The position numbers and the translations under genes were made by a program. DNA of 30,199 bases. It comes from Planctomycetota bacterium. GTDB taxonomy: Bacteria; Planctomycetota; Phycisphaerae; FEN-1346. Location: NCBI GenBank assembly GCA_026386995.1, contig JAPLMO010000483.1, positions 1 to 30,199 on the forward strand, given 5' to 3'. Shown here in pieces: positions 8,879 through 16,259 of this stretch. The first letter of the stretch is position 1, and every line of letters begins with the position of its first letter. A model generated the notes under the pieces. The model made no database searches. It saw only the letters and a list, made by a program, of their open reading frames with translations, and was not told the DNA's origin.

Positions 8879-8909
8879 GTTCAAAGTTTCAGGTTCAAAG
8901 TTCAAAGTT
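8879..8909. repeat. Short direct repeats gttcaaagtt
   Basis: The 10-mer gttcaaagtt occurs at 8879-8888, 8893-8902 and 8900-8909. It lies in the 1.33-kb gene-free stretch 8454-9786. The tract looks like slippage-prone intergenic sequence with no coding or hairpin potential of its own. The segment 8640-8878 around it shows no feature I can support. Confidence 0.6.
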
Positions 8910-9031
8910 AACGGCCATGGAAAGACAGTTCCAAAGCCTGCCCGCCAGGCTTAAGGGCGGGTTCAGAGTTTCAGGGGTTGCCCGCCCCGGTTCCCGTACA
9001 TGCGTCGGCCACCTGCCGTTTTGCACGGCAT

Positions 9032-9109
9032 GGGCGGCCACTTAGGGTCGCCCCTACGACGGCGCCCGTGTGCGGGTCCCCCCGTAGGGCCAGCCCTGCG
9101 TGGCTGCCC
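9032..9109. repeat. Imperfect inverted repeat with 27-bp arms
   Basis: Positions 9032-9058 and 9083-9109 are reverse complements with about six mismatches, starting gggcggccac and ending gtggctgccc. It is one of several unrelated palindromic elements clustered in the gene-free stretch 8454-9786. Confidence 0.6.
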
Positions 9110-9201
9110 GCTGTTTCTTTGGCCGAATCCCGACCTCACGGCTCAGGCACGACTGCCAGAATGGCAGTCCCTGAGGCCACCGAGGGGGGCGAATCACCCT
9201 A

Positions 9202-9274
9202 AATCAGGGACAGCGCCAACCCCGCCCGGACCCCTGACCCCGCCTGGCGAGGCCGCTTGGCGCTGTCCCTGATT
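9202..9274. repeat. Inverted repeat with perfect 18-bp arms (agggacagcgcc type)
   Basis: The arm aatcagggacagcgccaa (9202-9219) is an exact reverse complement of 9257-9274, separated by a 37-bp C-rich spacer. No target-site duplication is obvious next to it. It would form a stable hairpin in RNA or a cruciform in DNA, and it may be a degenerate mobile unit. Confidence 0.75.
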
Positions 9275-9325
9275 ATGTTCGGGCCTCCGGAAGGGTCGCC
9301 GGAGAATCCCTACTGTTCCGGTAGG

Positions 9326-9554
9326 ATATACTATAGTATATAATCGGGGGTGGTCAAAACCGCCCGTGGGGATGCAAAAGGTATCAAGTTCCGATCAAAA
9401 ACAGTAAAAAGTGATCAAAAGGGGTCAAGTTTCGTCTTGCCTATCTTGCCAAACGACCCCAAAAACCGCATTGGCGCTAGCGCCAAGGGGGTTTTTGGCC
9501 CTTCACGGCGCAAAAATCACCCGTTTTTGCCCTCCGGCATATACTATAGTGTAT
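9326..9554. promoter_or_regulatory. Cluster of three palindromes, possible operator or promoter region
   Basis: A perfect 16-bp AT palindrome, atatactatagtatat (9326-9341), recurs with one change at 9539-9554. Between them lies a 40-bp palindrome (9459-9498): outer 9-bp arms ccaaaaacc/ggtttttgg and an inner perfect 16-mer ttggcgctagcgccaa share the same centre, with one 3-nt mismatch bubble. The intervening DNA is unusually A-rich and carries two copies of gatcaaaa (9395-9420 region). The layout looks like protein-binding sites rather than a random gap. No gene directly adjacent explains it; the next start codon is the broken ACT gene at 9787. Confidence 0.45.
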
Positions 9555-9583
9555 CGCAATCTTTTTGTACTAAAGGCTATAAT

Positions 9584-9598
9584 CCCCCCCCCCCCCCC
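9584..9598. other. Homopolymer tract of 15 C
   Basis: Fifteen consecutive C residues follow the second AT palindrome, about 190 bp upstream of the ACT-domain gene. Such tracts slip during replication and can act as phase-variable spacers in promoters, but they are also common sites of sequencing error. Confidence 0.7.
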
Positions 9599-9661
9599 GG
9601 CGGCACCCTTAGCCGGCGGCCCGGGCGAAGAACGGGTCCCGGCGCCTTTTCATCCAAAGTG

Positions 9662-9690
9662 TTGACACGGCCGCCCGGCGGGGTCAGACT
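9662..9690 (+). promoter_or_regulatory. Candidate sigma-70 promoter of the ACT-domain gene
   Basis: A perfect -35 box TTGACA (9662-9667) is followed after 17 bp by a weak -10 box CAGACT (9685-9690). It lies about 100 bp upstream of the start codon at 9787. Only the -35 half is convincing. Confidence 0.35.
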
Positions 9691-9786
9691 GGAGGGGTGG
9701 CGGGGTACCGTTGCCGGGGCGTCGCTCCGGCCGCCAACTCGGCATGCCCGGATACGGGCGCAGCACATCTACAGGGAGGCACGGCC

Positions 9787-10212
9787 ATGGCTCTGAAAGT
9801 GACGCGGGTGGACACGTGGGCGGCAACAATCGAGGACCGGCCGGGGGGCGTGGCCCGGAAACTGTGGGCCCTCGCCGCCGCCGGGGCGAACGTTTAAATG
9901 GTCTTCGCCGGCCGCAGGCCCGACCAGCCGGGCCGGGGCGTGGTGTACGTCACGCCCATCAAGGGTGCGAAGGCGGTCCGCGCGGCCGCGGCGGCCGGGT
10001 TCGCCAAGGCCGAGGGGATGCACAGCGTGCGTGCCGAGGGGCCGGACAAGCCCGGCCTGGGCGCCCGGATAACGCAGGGCCTCGCTGAAGCCGGGGTGAA
10101 CCTGCGTGGCCTGTCGGCGGCCGCCATCGGCAGGAAGTGCGTCGTGTACCTCTCGGTCGACACGGCCGAGGCCGCCGCCGCGGCCGTGGGCGTGCTGAAG
10201 AAGATCAAGTGA
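9787..10212 (+). pseudogene. ACT-domain protein interrupted by an in-frame TAA
   Basis: The frame 9787-10212 reads as one small protein of about 141 codons except for a TAA at 9895-9897 (codon 37). Two ACT-like halves are visible: MALKVTRVDTWAATIEDRPGG before the stop, and a second ligand-binding-type repeat with RAEGPDKPGLGARI and an alternating sheet/helix pattern after it. Such proteins bind amino acids or regulate their metabolism. The start has a good AGGGAGG site 8 nt upstream. The stop is followed at once by ATG (TAAATG), so the second part could be made by re-initiation. A GAA-to-TAA change would explain the lesion, because family members I recall read A-N-[LV]-E-x-V-F-A at this point. 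It may be recent decay, two coupled ORFs or a sequencing error. Confidence 0.7.
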
Positions 10213-10296
10213 CGGAGTACTGAAGTACTTGAGTACCTGAGTATGTGAGCGCACGCCGCGCGACGGACAGTCTGTGCGTGTTTTGCATGTGGCGCC

Positions 10297-10336
10297 GGGT
10301 GGCACGGCCACGCGCCGTTGCGTGACCGTGCCACCC
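10297..10336. repeat. Nested palindrome (GGGTGGCAC family)
   Basis: Outer arms gggtggcacgg (10297-10307) and ccgtgccaccc (10326-10336) enclose gccacgc/gcgtgac sequence. The hairpin lies between the ACT-domain gene and the mla promoter, where it could stop read-through transcription, although no U-tract follows. Confidence 0.7.
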
Positions 10337-10372
10337 CCCAAGTGACGCCGTACCAACCCTTCGCGGTAATTG

Positions 10373-10401
10373 TTGAATTGCCGCGTGCGTCCCCTTACCA
10401 T
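10373..10401 (+). promoter_or_regulatory. Candidate sigma-70 promoter of the mla genes
   Basis: TTGAAT at 10373-10378 and TACCAT at 10396-10401 are separated by exactly 17 bp. Transcription would begin about 15-17 nt ahead of the mlaE start at 10425, just leaving room for the GGAAGGAG ribosome binding site. Confidence 0.5.
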
Positions 10402-10424
10402 AGGAATTGCCGGAAGGAGCGCGT

Positions 10425-11240
10425 ATGAGAGCGACTGCGCCGGTTGCCGCGCTGGGTCGAGCCGCCATCGACCAGATCGGCGACCTGGGGAACTTTGCGG
10501 TATTCACGTGGCAGACGTTCGCGTGGATCCTGACGGACCTCACGCGGTGGCGTCTCCTCAGGCCGGTGCTCTACGAGGTGGGCGTCCGCAGTTTGCCGGT
10601 CATTATCTTTACGGGCGCGTTCGTCGGCATGGTGCTGGCGGTGCAATCGTACTTCCAGTTCGATGCGATGGGGCGGGCCGCGTGGTCCGGGATGGTCATC
10701 AACCTGTCGGTCGTCAAGGAACTCGGGCCCGTGCTGGCCGGGACGATGATCGCCGGCCGCGTGGGCGGGGCGCTGGCGGCGGGCCTGGGGACCATGAAGG
10801 TCACCGAGCAGATCGACGCCATGCGGAGCCTCGGGGCCGACCCGATCCGCTACCTCGTGGTCCCGCGGTTCCTGGCCTGCCTGTTCCTGATCCCGTTCCT
10901 GACGATCTACTGCGACTTTGTGGGCATCCTGGGCGGCTACGCCGTTACCTGGAGTTACGGCGTGGACTCGTACGAGTACTGGCGGCACTCGGCCGACGTG
11001 ATCGAGAACTGGGACATCTTCACGGGCGTGCTGAAGAGTTGCTTCTTCGGGGCGGCCATCGCCCTGATCTCCTGCTACAAGGGCTTCCAGAGCCGCCAGG
11101 GGGCCGAAGGGGTCGGCCGCGCGGCCACCGAGGCGTTCGTCGCCAGTTTCATGGCGATCCTTCTGCTGGATTTCTTCATCGTGTACCTGCTCCAGGGCAT
11201 CTACGATGCGATGTGGGGCCGGACGAGCATCTTCCTGTAA
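10425..11240 (+). CDS. mlaE: MlaE-type ABC lipid transporter permease
   Basis: The 271-residue product is the membrane subunit of an Mla-type ABC system that moves phospholipids between inner and outer membranes. It has the MlaE/DUF140 signature: a long N-terminal helix, then FTGAFVGMVLAVQ, VVKELGPVLAGTMIAGRVGGALAAGLGTMKVTEQIDA-like sequence and SLGADPIRYLVVPR, with four or five further helices up to the C-terminus. The ATG at 10425 has GGAAGGAG 5 nt upstream. The mlaF start follows 8 bp after its stop, so the two are co-transcribed. Presence of Mla supports a cell with an outer membrane. Confidence 0.93.
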   Translation: MRATAPVAALGRAAIDQIGDLGNFAVFTWQTFAWILTDLTRWRLLRPVLYEVGVRSLPVIIFTGAFVGMVLAVQSYFQFDAMGRAAWSGMVINLSVVKELGPVLAGTMIAGRVGGALAAGLGTMKVTEQIDAMRSLGADPIRYLVVPRFLACLFLIPFLTIYCDFVGILGGYAVTWSYGVDSYEYWRHSADVIENWDIFTGVLKSCFFGAAIALISCYKGFQSRQGAEGVGRAATEAFVASFMAILLLDFFIVYLLQGIYDAMWGRTSIFL

Positions 11241-11248
11241 GGCCGCCG

Positions 11249-12046
11249 ATGATCAAGAGTGATACAACCCGGCCCGGTGGGCCGTCGGAACACCTGATCC
11301 GCCTGGATCACGCGTACAAGGCGTTCAACGGCCACGTGGTCTTCGAGGACCTCTCGATCGGGTTCCGCCGCGGCGAGACCACGGTGGTCCTGGGGGCCAG
11401 CGGCGTGGGCAAGAGCGTCCTCTTGAAACTGATCCTGGGCCTGCTGAAGCCCGATCGCGGCCGCATCTTCGTTGACGGGACCGAGATAACGCACCTCTCG
11501 GAGCGCGACCTCGTGCCCGTCCGCAAGCGCTTCGGCATGGTCTTCCAGGGGGCGGCGCTCTTTGACTTCATGACGGTCTACGAGAACGTCTCGTTCGGGC
11601 TGCAAGAGCACAAGGCGCTGCCCGAGGCCGAGATGCGCCGCATCGTCGCCCAGAAACTGGCCCTCGTCGACATGGCGGGCACCGAGAACCTCCTGCCCGA
11701 GCAACTGTCGGGCGGCATGCGCAAGCGCGTCGGCCTGGCCCGCGCCATCGCCATGGAGCCCGAGGTCATCCTCTACGATGAGCCCACGACGGGCCTCGAC
11801 CCCGTGACCGCCGACACCATCAACGACCTCATCATCCGGTGCCAGAAGGAACTGAAGACCACGAGCATCGTGGTGACGCACGACATGGCCAGCGCGTACA
11901 AGGTGGGCGACCGCCTGATCCTGATTTACGAGGGCGAGATCATCGCCGACGCCGCGCCCGACCAGATTCGCCGCCATCCGGACATCCGGGTCCAGCGGTT
12001 CATCCACGGCGACGCGAGTCTGACAGCCGCGCCGCCTGTATCATAA
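11249..12046 (+). CDS. mlaF: MlaF-type ABC transporter ATPase
   Basis: The 265-residue cytoplasmic ATPase energises lipid transport by the Mla complex. The Walker A motif GASGVGKS is at 49-56, the Q-loop near FQG at 99-101, the signature LSGGM at 153-157, Walker B VILYDE at 173-178, and the switch histidine in VVTHDMA. The LSGGMRKRVGLARA form is typical of MlaF. It starts 8 bp after mlaE. Before mlaD there is a 155-bp gap filled by a long inverted repeat, which may reduce coupling to the third gene. Confidence 0.94.
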   Translation: MIKSDTTRPGGPSEHLIRLDHAYKAFNGHVVFEDLSIGFRRGETTVVLGASGVGKSVLLKLILGLLKPDRGRIFVDGTEITHLSERDLVPVRKRFGMVFQGAALFDFMTVYENVSFGLQEHKALPEAEMRRIVAQKLALVDMAGTENLLPEQLSGGMRKRVGLARAIAMEPEVILYDEPTTGLDPVTADTINDLIIRCQKELKTTSIVVTHDMASAYKVGDRLILIYEGEIIADAAPDQIRRHPDIRVQRFIHGDASLTAAPPVS

Positions 12047-12053
12047 AAGAAGT

Positions 12054-12174
12054 TTAACCGCAGAGAACGCGGAGAACGCAGAGAAAGGATTGGGGCGAGA
12101 AAAAGAGGACTAAACGACATGCTTGCATTTTGAACTCTCTTTCTCTCTGCGTTCTCAGCGATCTCTGCGGTTAA
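12054..12174. repeat. Long inverted repeat between mlaF and mlaD
   Basis: Positions 12054-12086 and 12140-12174 are near-perfect reverse complements built from repeated gcagagaacg words (ttaaccgcagagaacg and cgatctctgcggttaa). The spacer of about 53 bp is AT-richer. The repeat fills almost the whole gap inside the mla operon. As RNA it would form a long hairpin that could attenuate or protect the transcript. Confidence 0.8.
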
Positions 12175-12201
12175 AAGGAAGGGCCGGAGGGAGATGAAAT
12201 C

Positions 12202-13244
12202 GTGAACGACAAGAAACACATCGTCGTCGGCCTGTTCGTCCTGGTGGGGGCGATCATCCTCGGAACGATGATCATCTGGTTCGAGGGCGTGGCCATCTTC
12301 ATCCGCGGCGGGTATGTCGTCAACGTCCACCTCGACAGCGCCGTGGGCATCCGCGCCGGCAAACGCGTCCACCTGGACGGCATCGAGGTCGGCGAGGTCG
12401 TCAACGTCACGTCGGCCGAGCCGGAGCGGCGCGGCGTGTGGCTGGAATTGCAAATCAACTCCGCCGCGAAGATCCCGGCCAGCGCCAGGTTCGTGGCCCA
12501 GCAGAGCGCCACCGGCGGCGACGCATTCATGGATTTCCGGACGGTCTCGCCGACGAAGGAGTTCCTGCGCCCGACCGAGAAGGCCCGCATCGAGGGCGAG
12601 ATCATCCCGCCGACCCTTCTGCCGCCCGACCTCGTGGCCAACTTCAACGACCTCATCATGCCGCGGACGCTGGCCGAGTTAAGGCCGGCAAACCCGCCAA
12701 CCTCTCGTCGGCCCTCGCCCAGGTGCAACTCACGGCGCTGGCCATACAGGACGAGTTCCAGCAGCCCGAAAGCAGTTTCCGCGTTTTCCTGGGCAAGGCG
12801 ACCACCAGCACCGAGGAACTCACCAAGACCCTGAAGATCATCCAAGACACGCTCACCAAGCCCGACAGCGACCTGAACCAGCTTCTGACGGACTCGCGCA
12901 AAATGGTCAAGGGCGTCGACGAAACCCTGGCGACCGTCCGCCTCACCGCCGACACCTACACCAAGGCCGGCGTCTCGCTCATGGATACCAGCGAGGAGGC
13001 CAAGAAGGCCCTTACCCAGTTCAACAAGTCCGCCCAGGACATTGACGGCCTCGTCAAGAACCTTAACGCCGCCGTCGAGAACCTCCAGAAGGGCAAGGGC
13101 ACCCTCGGCCAACTCGCCACCAGCGACGAACTGCATCGCCAACTGGTCAACCTCGTCGAGAACCTCCAGAAAATGACCGACAACACCAACCGCCTCGTCA
13201 CGCTATGGCGGGAACAAGGCGTCTTTGCCAAGGAAGGAAAATAG
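12202..13244 (+). pseudogene. mlaD: MlaD-type MCE-domain protein, frameshifted near 12678
   Basis: The first part (12202 to about 12678) encodes an N-terminal membrane helix (IVVGLFVLVGAIILGTMIIW) and an MCE domain with GIRAGKRVHLDGIEVGEV and QQSATGGDAFMDF. It is the substrate-binding subunit that passes lipid through the periplasm. At 12676-12680 the frame breaks: the first frame reads on as Arg/Pro/Ser-rich nonsense, whereas the frame starting gtt at 12678 continues as a long helical coiled-coil C-terminus to the stop at 13244. Restoring one base (gag-gtt instead of gagtt) gives a continuous protein of about 347 residues. No slippery heptamer is present, so this is probably a single-base deletion or an assembly error. 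The start is GTG at 12202 with a GGAG site 8 nt upstream. Confidence 0.85.
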
Positions 13245-13261
13245 CAAGCCCCGGCGGGGCA

Positions 13262-13291
13262 ATGACTAATGTCTAATGACTAATGACTAAT
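13262..13291. repeat. Tandem heptamer repeat (taatgac)
   Basis: About four tandem units of taatgac/taatgtc stand directly upstream of proC, in the 68-bp gap after mlaD. The tract is AT-rich against a GC-rich background and slippage-prone. It could affect proC promoter spacing. Confidence 0.65.
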
Positions 13292-13312
13292 TGCTAAGGA
13301 ATAGCAGGAATC

Positions 13313-14122
13313 ATGGGCATGATACAACTCGGTTTCATCGGCGCCGGCAACATGGCCGAGGCGCTGGCGCGCGGCATACTGGGGGCGAAACTGGCGACGG
13401 CAAAGGAGTTGATCGCCGCCGACCCCGACGAGCGGCGGCGGACCCTTTTCGAGCGGGAACTGAAAGTCCCCACCACCACCGACAACCAGAAGGTCGTCGA
13501 GCAGGCCCCTGTCATCATCGTTGCCGTCAAGCCGCAGGTCTTCGACAAGGCCGTCGCGCCGCTGGGGAGCCTCTTCGGCCCCAAGAAACTTCTGATCTCC
13601 ATCTGCGCGGGCCTCTCGACCAAACATATTGAGGAAACCATCGCCGCCGGCACGCGAGTCGTCCGAGCCATGCCCAACACGCCGATGCTGGCGGGGCGCG
13701 GCATGTCGGCCGTCTGCGGGGGCGCCAACGCAAACGCCGCCGACGTGGCAAAGGCCCAGCGGTTGCTGGGGGCGGCGGGCCAGGTCATCCGCGTTCCGGA
13801 GGACCTGATGGACGCCGTCACGGCCGTCTCGGGATCCGGCCCGGCGTACTTCTTCTACTTCACGGAACTCCTGGCGGCGGCCGGCGTCAAGGCCGGCCTG
13901 CCGGAGGAAGATGCGCGGCTGCTGGCCCGCGTGACGTTCGAGGGGGCCGCGAAACTCCTGGCCGAGTCGGCCGAAGGGCCGGAAGAACTCCGCCGCCGCG
14001 TCACCAGCCCAGGCGGCACGACCGAGGCGGCGATCAAGACCTTCGACGCCCTGGGCCTCGCGAAGATCATCAACGCCGCCGTCGAGGCCGCACGCGATCG
14101 CGGGCGCGAGTTGGGTAGGTGA
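13313..14122 (+). CDS. proC: Pyrroline-5-carboxylate reductase
   Basis: The enzyme catalyses the NAD(P)H-dependent last step of proline synthesis in the cytoplasm. The 269-residue product starts with the Rossmann motif GFIGAGNMAEALARG. It contains VAVKPQ, VRAMPNTPMLAGRGMSAVC and the C-terminal signature SGSGPAYFFYFTE, with TSPGGTTEAAI at the end, all diagnostic of ProC. The length is typical. The ATG at 13313 is preceded by an AGGA-type site (gcaggaatc); an ATG two codons downstream is a close alternative. It follows the mlaD end by 68 bp and may be read from the same transcript. Confidence 0.96.
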   Translation: MGMIQLGFIGAGNMAEALARGILGAKLATAKELIAADPDERRRTLFERELKVPTTTDNQKVVEQAPVIIVAVKPQVFDKAVAPLGSLFGPKKLLISICAGLSTKHIEETIAAGTRVVRAMPNTPMLAGRGMSAVCGGANANAADVAKAQRLLGAAGQVIRVPEDLMDAVTAVSGSGPAYFFYFTELLAAAGVKAGLPEEDARLLARVTFEGAAKLLAESAEGPEELRRRVTSPGGTTEAAIKTFDALGLAKIINAAVEAARDRGRELGR

Positions 14123-14219
14123 GCTTCTTGCTTGGCAAACTTCTCTTGCCTGCGTCGCCTGTAAGTAATAGAATCTGCTTTGGGCAAGGCACGGCGGTTT
14201 TGCGGTGAGGGCTTTTCTC

Positions 14220-15236
14220 ATGAAGTCCCTTTCTACGGTCTTACCGGATACGGAATGCGACGCATTCACCAGGAACGACGTGTGCATATATTATGGGGAC
14301 GTCACCGAACTCTATGACGCCTGGGACCGGCCGGTGGCAATCATCTCTGATGGCCCTTACGGGGTGGCGGGTTTTCCCGGCGACCCTCCCCGTCCCGAGG
14401 GGCTGCCTGCCTGGTATGAGCCGCATATTCGCGCCTGGTCAAGGCGGGCCACGCCCCTAACTACCTTGTGGTTCTGGAACACGGAGGTTGGCTGGGCCAA
14501 TGTCCACCCCCTTTTGGTGAAGCTTGGCTGGACATACCGTTGCTGTCACGTCTGGGATAAGGGCATGGCCCATGCGGCGGGCAACAGCAACACAAAGAGC
14601 CTTCGCAAACTGCCTGTTGTCACAGAAGTCTGCGTTCAGTATGTCCGGGAAGCCGAGTTCGGCAAGAACGGGCGGCATGTGAGCATGCAGGAATGGCTGC
14701 GTACGGAATGGGAGAAGACGGGCCTGCCCTTCTCGGAAACGAACCAAGCCTGCCGCGTCCGTAATGCGGCCACGAGAAAGTATTTCACAAAGTGCCACCT
14801 CTGGTACTACCCTCCGATTGAAGCGTTTGAACAACTTGTTGCCTATGCGAACAAGTACGGCAGGCCCGAAGGACGACCCTACTTTTCCTTCGACGGCAAG
14901 AAGGTCCTCACGGCGAGGCAGTGGGCCAAGATGCGCGCCAAGTTCTATTGCGAGCCGGGCGTCACCAACGTGTGGTGCGAACCTGCCGTCAGGGGGGAAG
15001 AACGCCTGAAGAATGGCCTGAAGTGCATCCATACGAACCAGAAGCCGCTGCGGCTCATAGAACTAACGATTCGCCTCTCCTCGGACCCTGGCGATCTCGT
15101 GTGGGAGCCATTCGGGGGGCTGTGTTCCGCCGCAATTGCGGCTCACAGGTCAAAACGACGTTGCGTAAGCGCGGAGATTATCAAGGAGTTTTACGAAATC
15201 GCGGTCAAGCGGTTGGAGACATACGATGCCGTCTAA
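14220..15236 (+). CDS. Beta-class DNA N4/N6 methyltransferase of a restriction-modification pair
   Basis: The 338-residue enzyme would methylate an exocyclic amino group of A or C, using S-adenosylmethionine, to protect host DNA. The catalytic motif IV appears as DGPY at 44-47 (in place of DPPY). Motif X follows at about 271-278 (HTNQKPLR), and the SAM-binding motif I near the C-terminus is EPFGG at 296-300. The order IV, target region, X, I is that of the beta class. The central region with many aromatic residues is the likely target-recognition domain; the specificity is unknown. ATG at 14220 has GAGG 9 nt upstream; a GTG at 14205 is possible. Its stop overlaps the start of the nuclease gene by 11 bp. 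Codon use is less GC-biased than that of proC, which suggests transfer. Confidence 0.85.
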   Translation: MKSLSTVLPDTECDAFTRNDVCIYYGDVTELYDAWDRPVAIISDGPYGVAGFPGDPPRPEGLPAWYEPHIRAWSRRATPLTTLWFWNTEVGWANVHPLLVKLGWTYRCCHVWDKGMAHAAGNSNTKSLRKLPVVTEVCVQYVREAEFGKNGRHVSMQEWLRTEWEKTGLPFSETNQACRVRNAATRKYFTKCHLWYYPPIEAFEQLVAYANKYGRPEGRPYFSFDGKKVLTARQWAKMRAKFYCEPGVTNVWCEPAVRGEERLKNGLKCIHTNQKPLRLIELTIRLSSDPGDLVWEPFGGLCSAAIAAHRSKRRCVSAEIIKEFYEIAVKRLETYDAV

Positions 15237-16140
15237 GCCATCGCCGCCTGTAGAAGTTCAGCCTGATCCCAAGTGGCCGCATTATAAACTTTACACCCGC
15301 GTTCGCGACGCTGTTACGGCTCTCCCGCTGCACTTCAAGACCGAGACCGTTATAGCGGGGATAATGGCTACAGACCTCTTCACGCTGGCTGCCGCTCTGG
15401 GCGCCACAATCGAGCAACAGGTGGTTGATACCCTGAATGACATGCGGGAAGTGTGGGATCCCGAACACAAGTACGAACTGTACCACTTCTACCGGCAGTC
15501 TCAAACCTTTCCCGACGTGCTGCTAAGGAAGAGCGCAAATGCGGCCGACATAATCATGGGCCTTGAACTGAAAGGCTGGTATTTGCTGGCCAAAGAGAGC
15601 GAGCCGAGTTTCCGATTTCTGGTTACGCCGAAGGCGTGCAATCCTCAAGACCTCATTGTTGTGGTTCCTTGGGCGCTCTCCAACGTCATTTCGGGCACGC
15701 CCAGGGTTTTTGACCCCTACATGGTGTCTGCGCAGTTTGCAGCCAATTACCGCAACTATCATTGGCAACATCTTCGGGAGGCGAAGTCTGACCCTGCCAT
15801 AACGTCCCCAGCCAAGGTCGTCCCTTACCCCCAGAAGTCCGACGCGATAAGCGACAAGCCCAAGTCCGATGACGGAAAGAACTTCGGTCGGTTCTCCCGA
15901 ACAGGACTGATGGATGACTACCTGAAAGAGGTTGCCCTCCAACGCATTTGCGGCATTGAGGCAACCCATTGGAGAACGTTTTTCAAGGCTTTCCAAGAAC
16001 AGGCAACCCCGCAAAGCGTCCAGAAGGCAATTGAGAGATTCGTCGCCGACCTCAAGAAAGACTCCCGAGCCGCCGACCCAACGGTACTGGCCAGTGTACA
16101 GAAGATCATGGATGAACTGAAGAATCTTGTATCGGGCTGA
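15226..16140 (+). CDS. Putative PD-(D/E)xK restriction endonuclease
   Basis: The 304-residue protein is not one I can name, but it carries a convincing nuclease core: PD at 96-97, then E114-L-K116 on a predicted strand (GLELKGWYLL), giving PD-x16-ExK. The residues around it (Y, H, F before PD and WYLLAKE after ELK) fit the type II endonuclease fold. The gene overlaps the methyltransferase by 11 bp, the classic arrangement of a type II restriction-modification pair. The C-terminal 70 residues are helical and could bind DNA. Its lower GC content suggests it arrived with the methyltransferase. The cleavage site is unknown. Confidence 0.7.
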   Translation: MPSKPSPPVEVQPDPKWPHYKLYTRVRDAVTALPLHFKTETVIAGIMATDLFTLAAALGATIEQQVVDTLNDMREVWDPEHKYELYHFYRQSQTFPDVLLRKSANAADIIMGLELKGWYLLAKESEPSFRFLVTPKACNPQDLIVVVPWALSNVISGTPRVFDPYMVSAQFAANYRNYHWQHLREAKSDPAITSPAKVVPYPQKSDAISDKPKSDDGKNFGRFSRTGLMDDYLKEVALQRICGIEATHWRTFFKAFQEQATPQSVQKAIERFVADLKKDSRAADPTVLASVQKIMDELKNLVSG

Positions 16141-16259
16141 TCCCGGGACCAGTTTTCTAGTGAGGTTCTAGCCATGACTCAAGCGACCCCGCCCATGTTG
16201 CCTGCCTGCCCGCCGCGCACATACGAAATCTTAAAACACTCCAAATAAGCCCGGTTGAA

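Noticed and set aside
9350..9796. A 148-codon frame across the palindrome cluster
   Set aside because: It runs through the poly-C tract and inverted repeats, has no good start site and shows no family-like sequence.
12670..12690. Programmed -1 frameshifting in mlaD
   Set aside because: No X-XXY-YYZ slippery heptamer or following stem-loop is seen at gagttaagg; a missing base explains the break more simply.
13262..13291. CRISPR-like array
   Set aside because: The repeats are 7-mers in direct tandem with no spacers.
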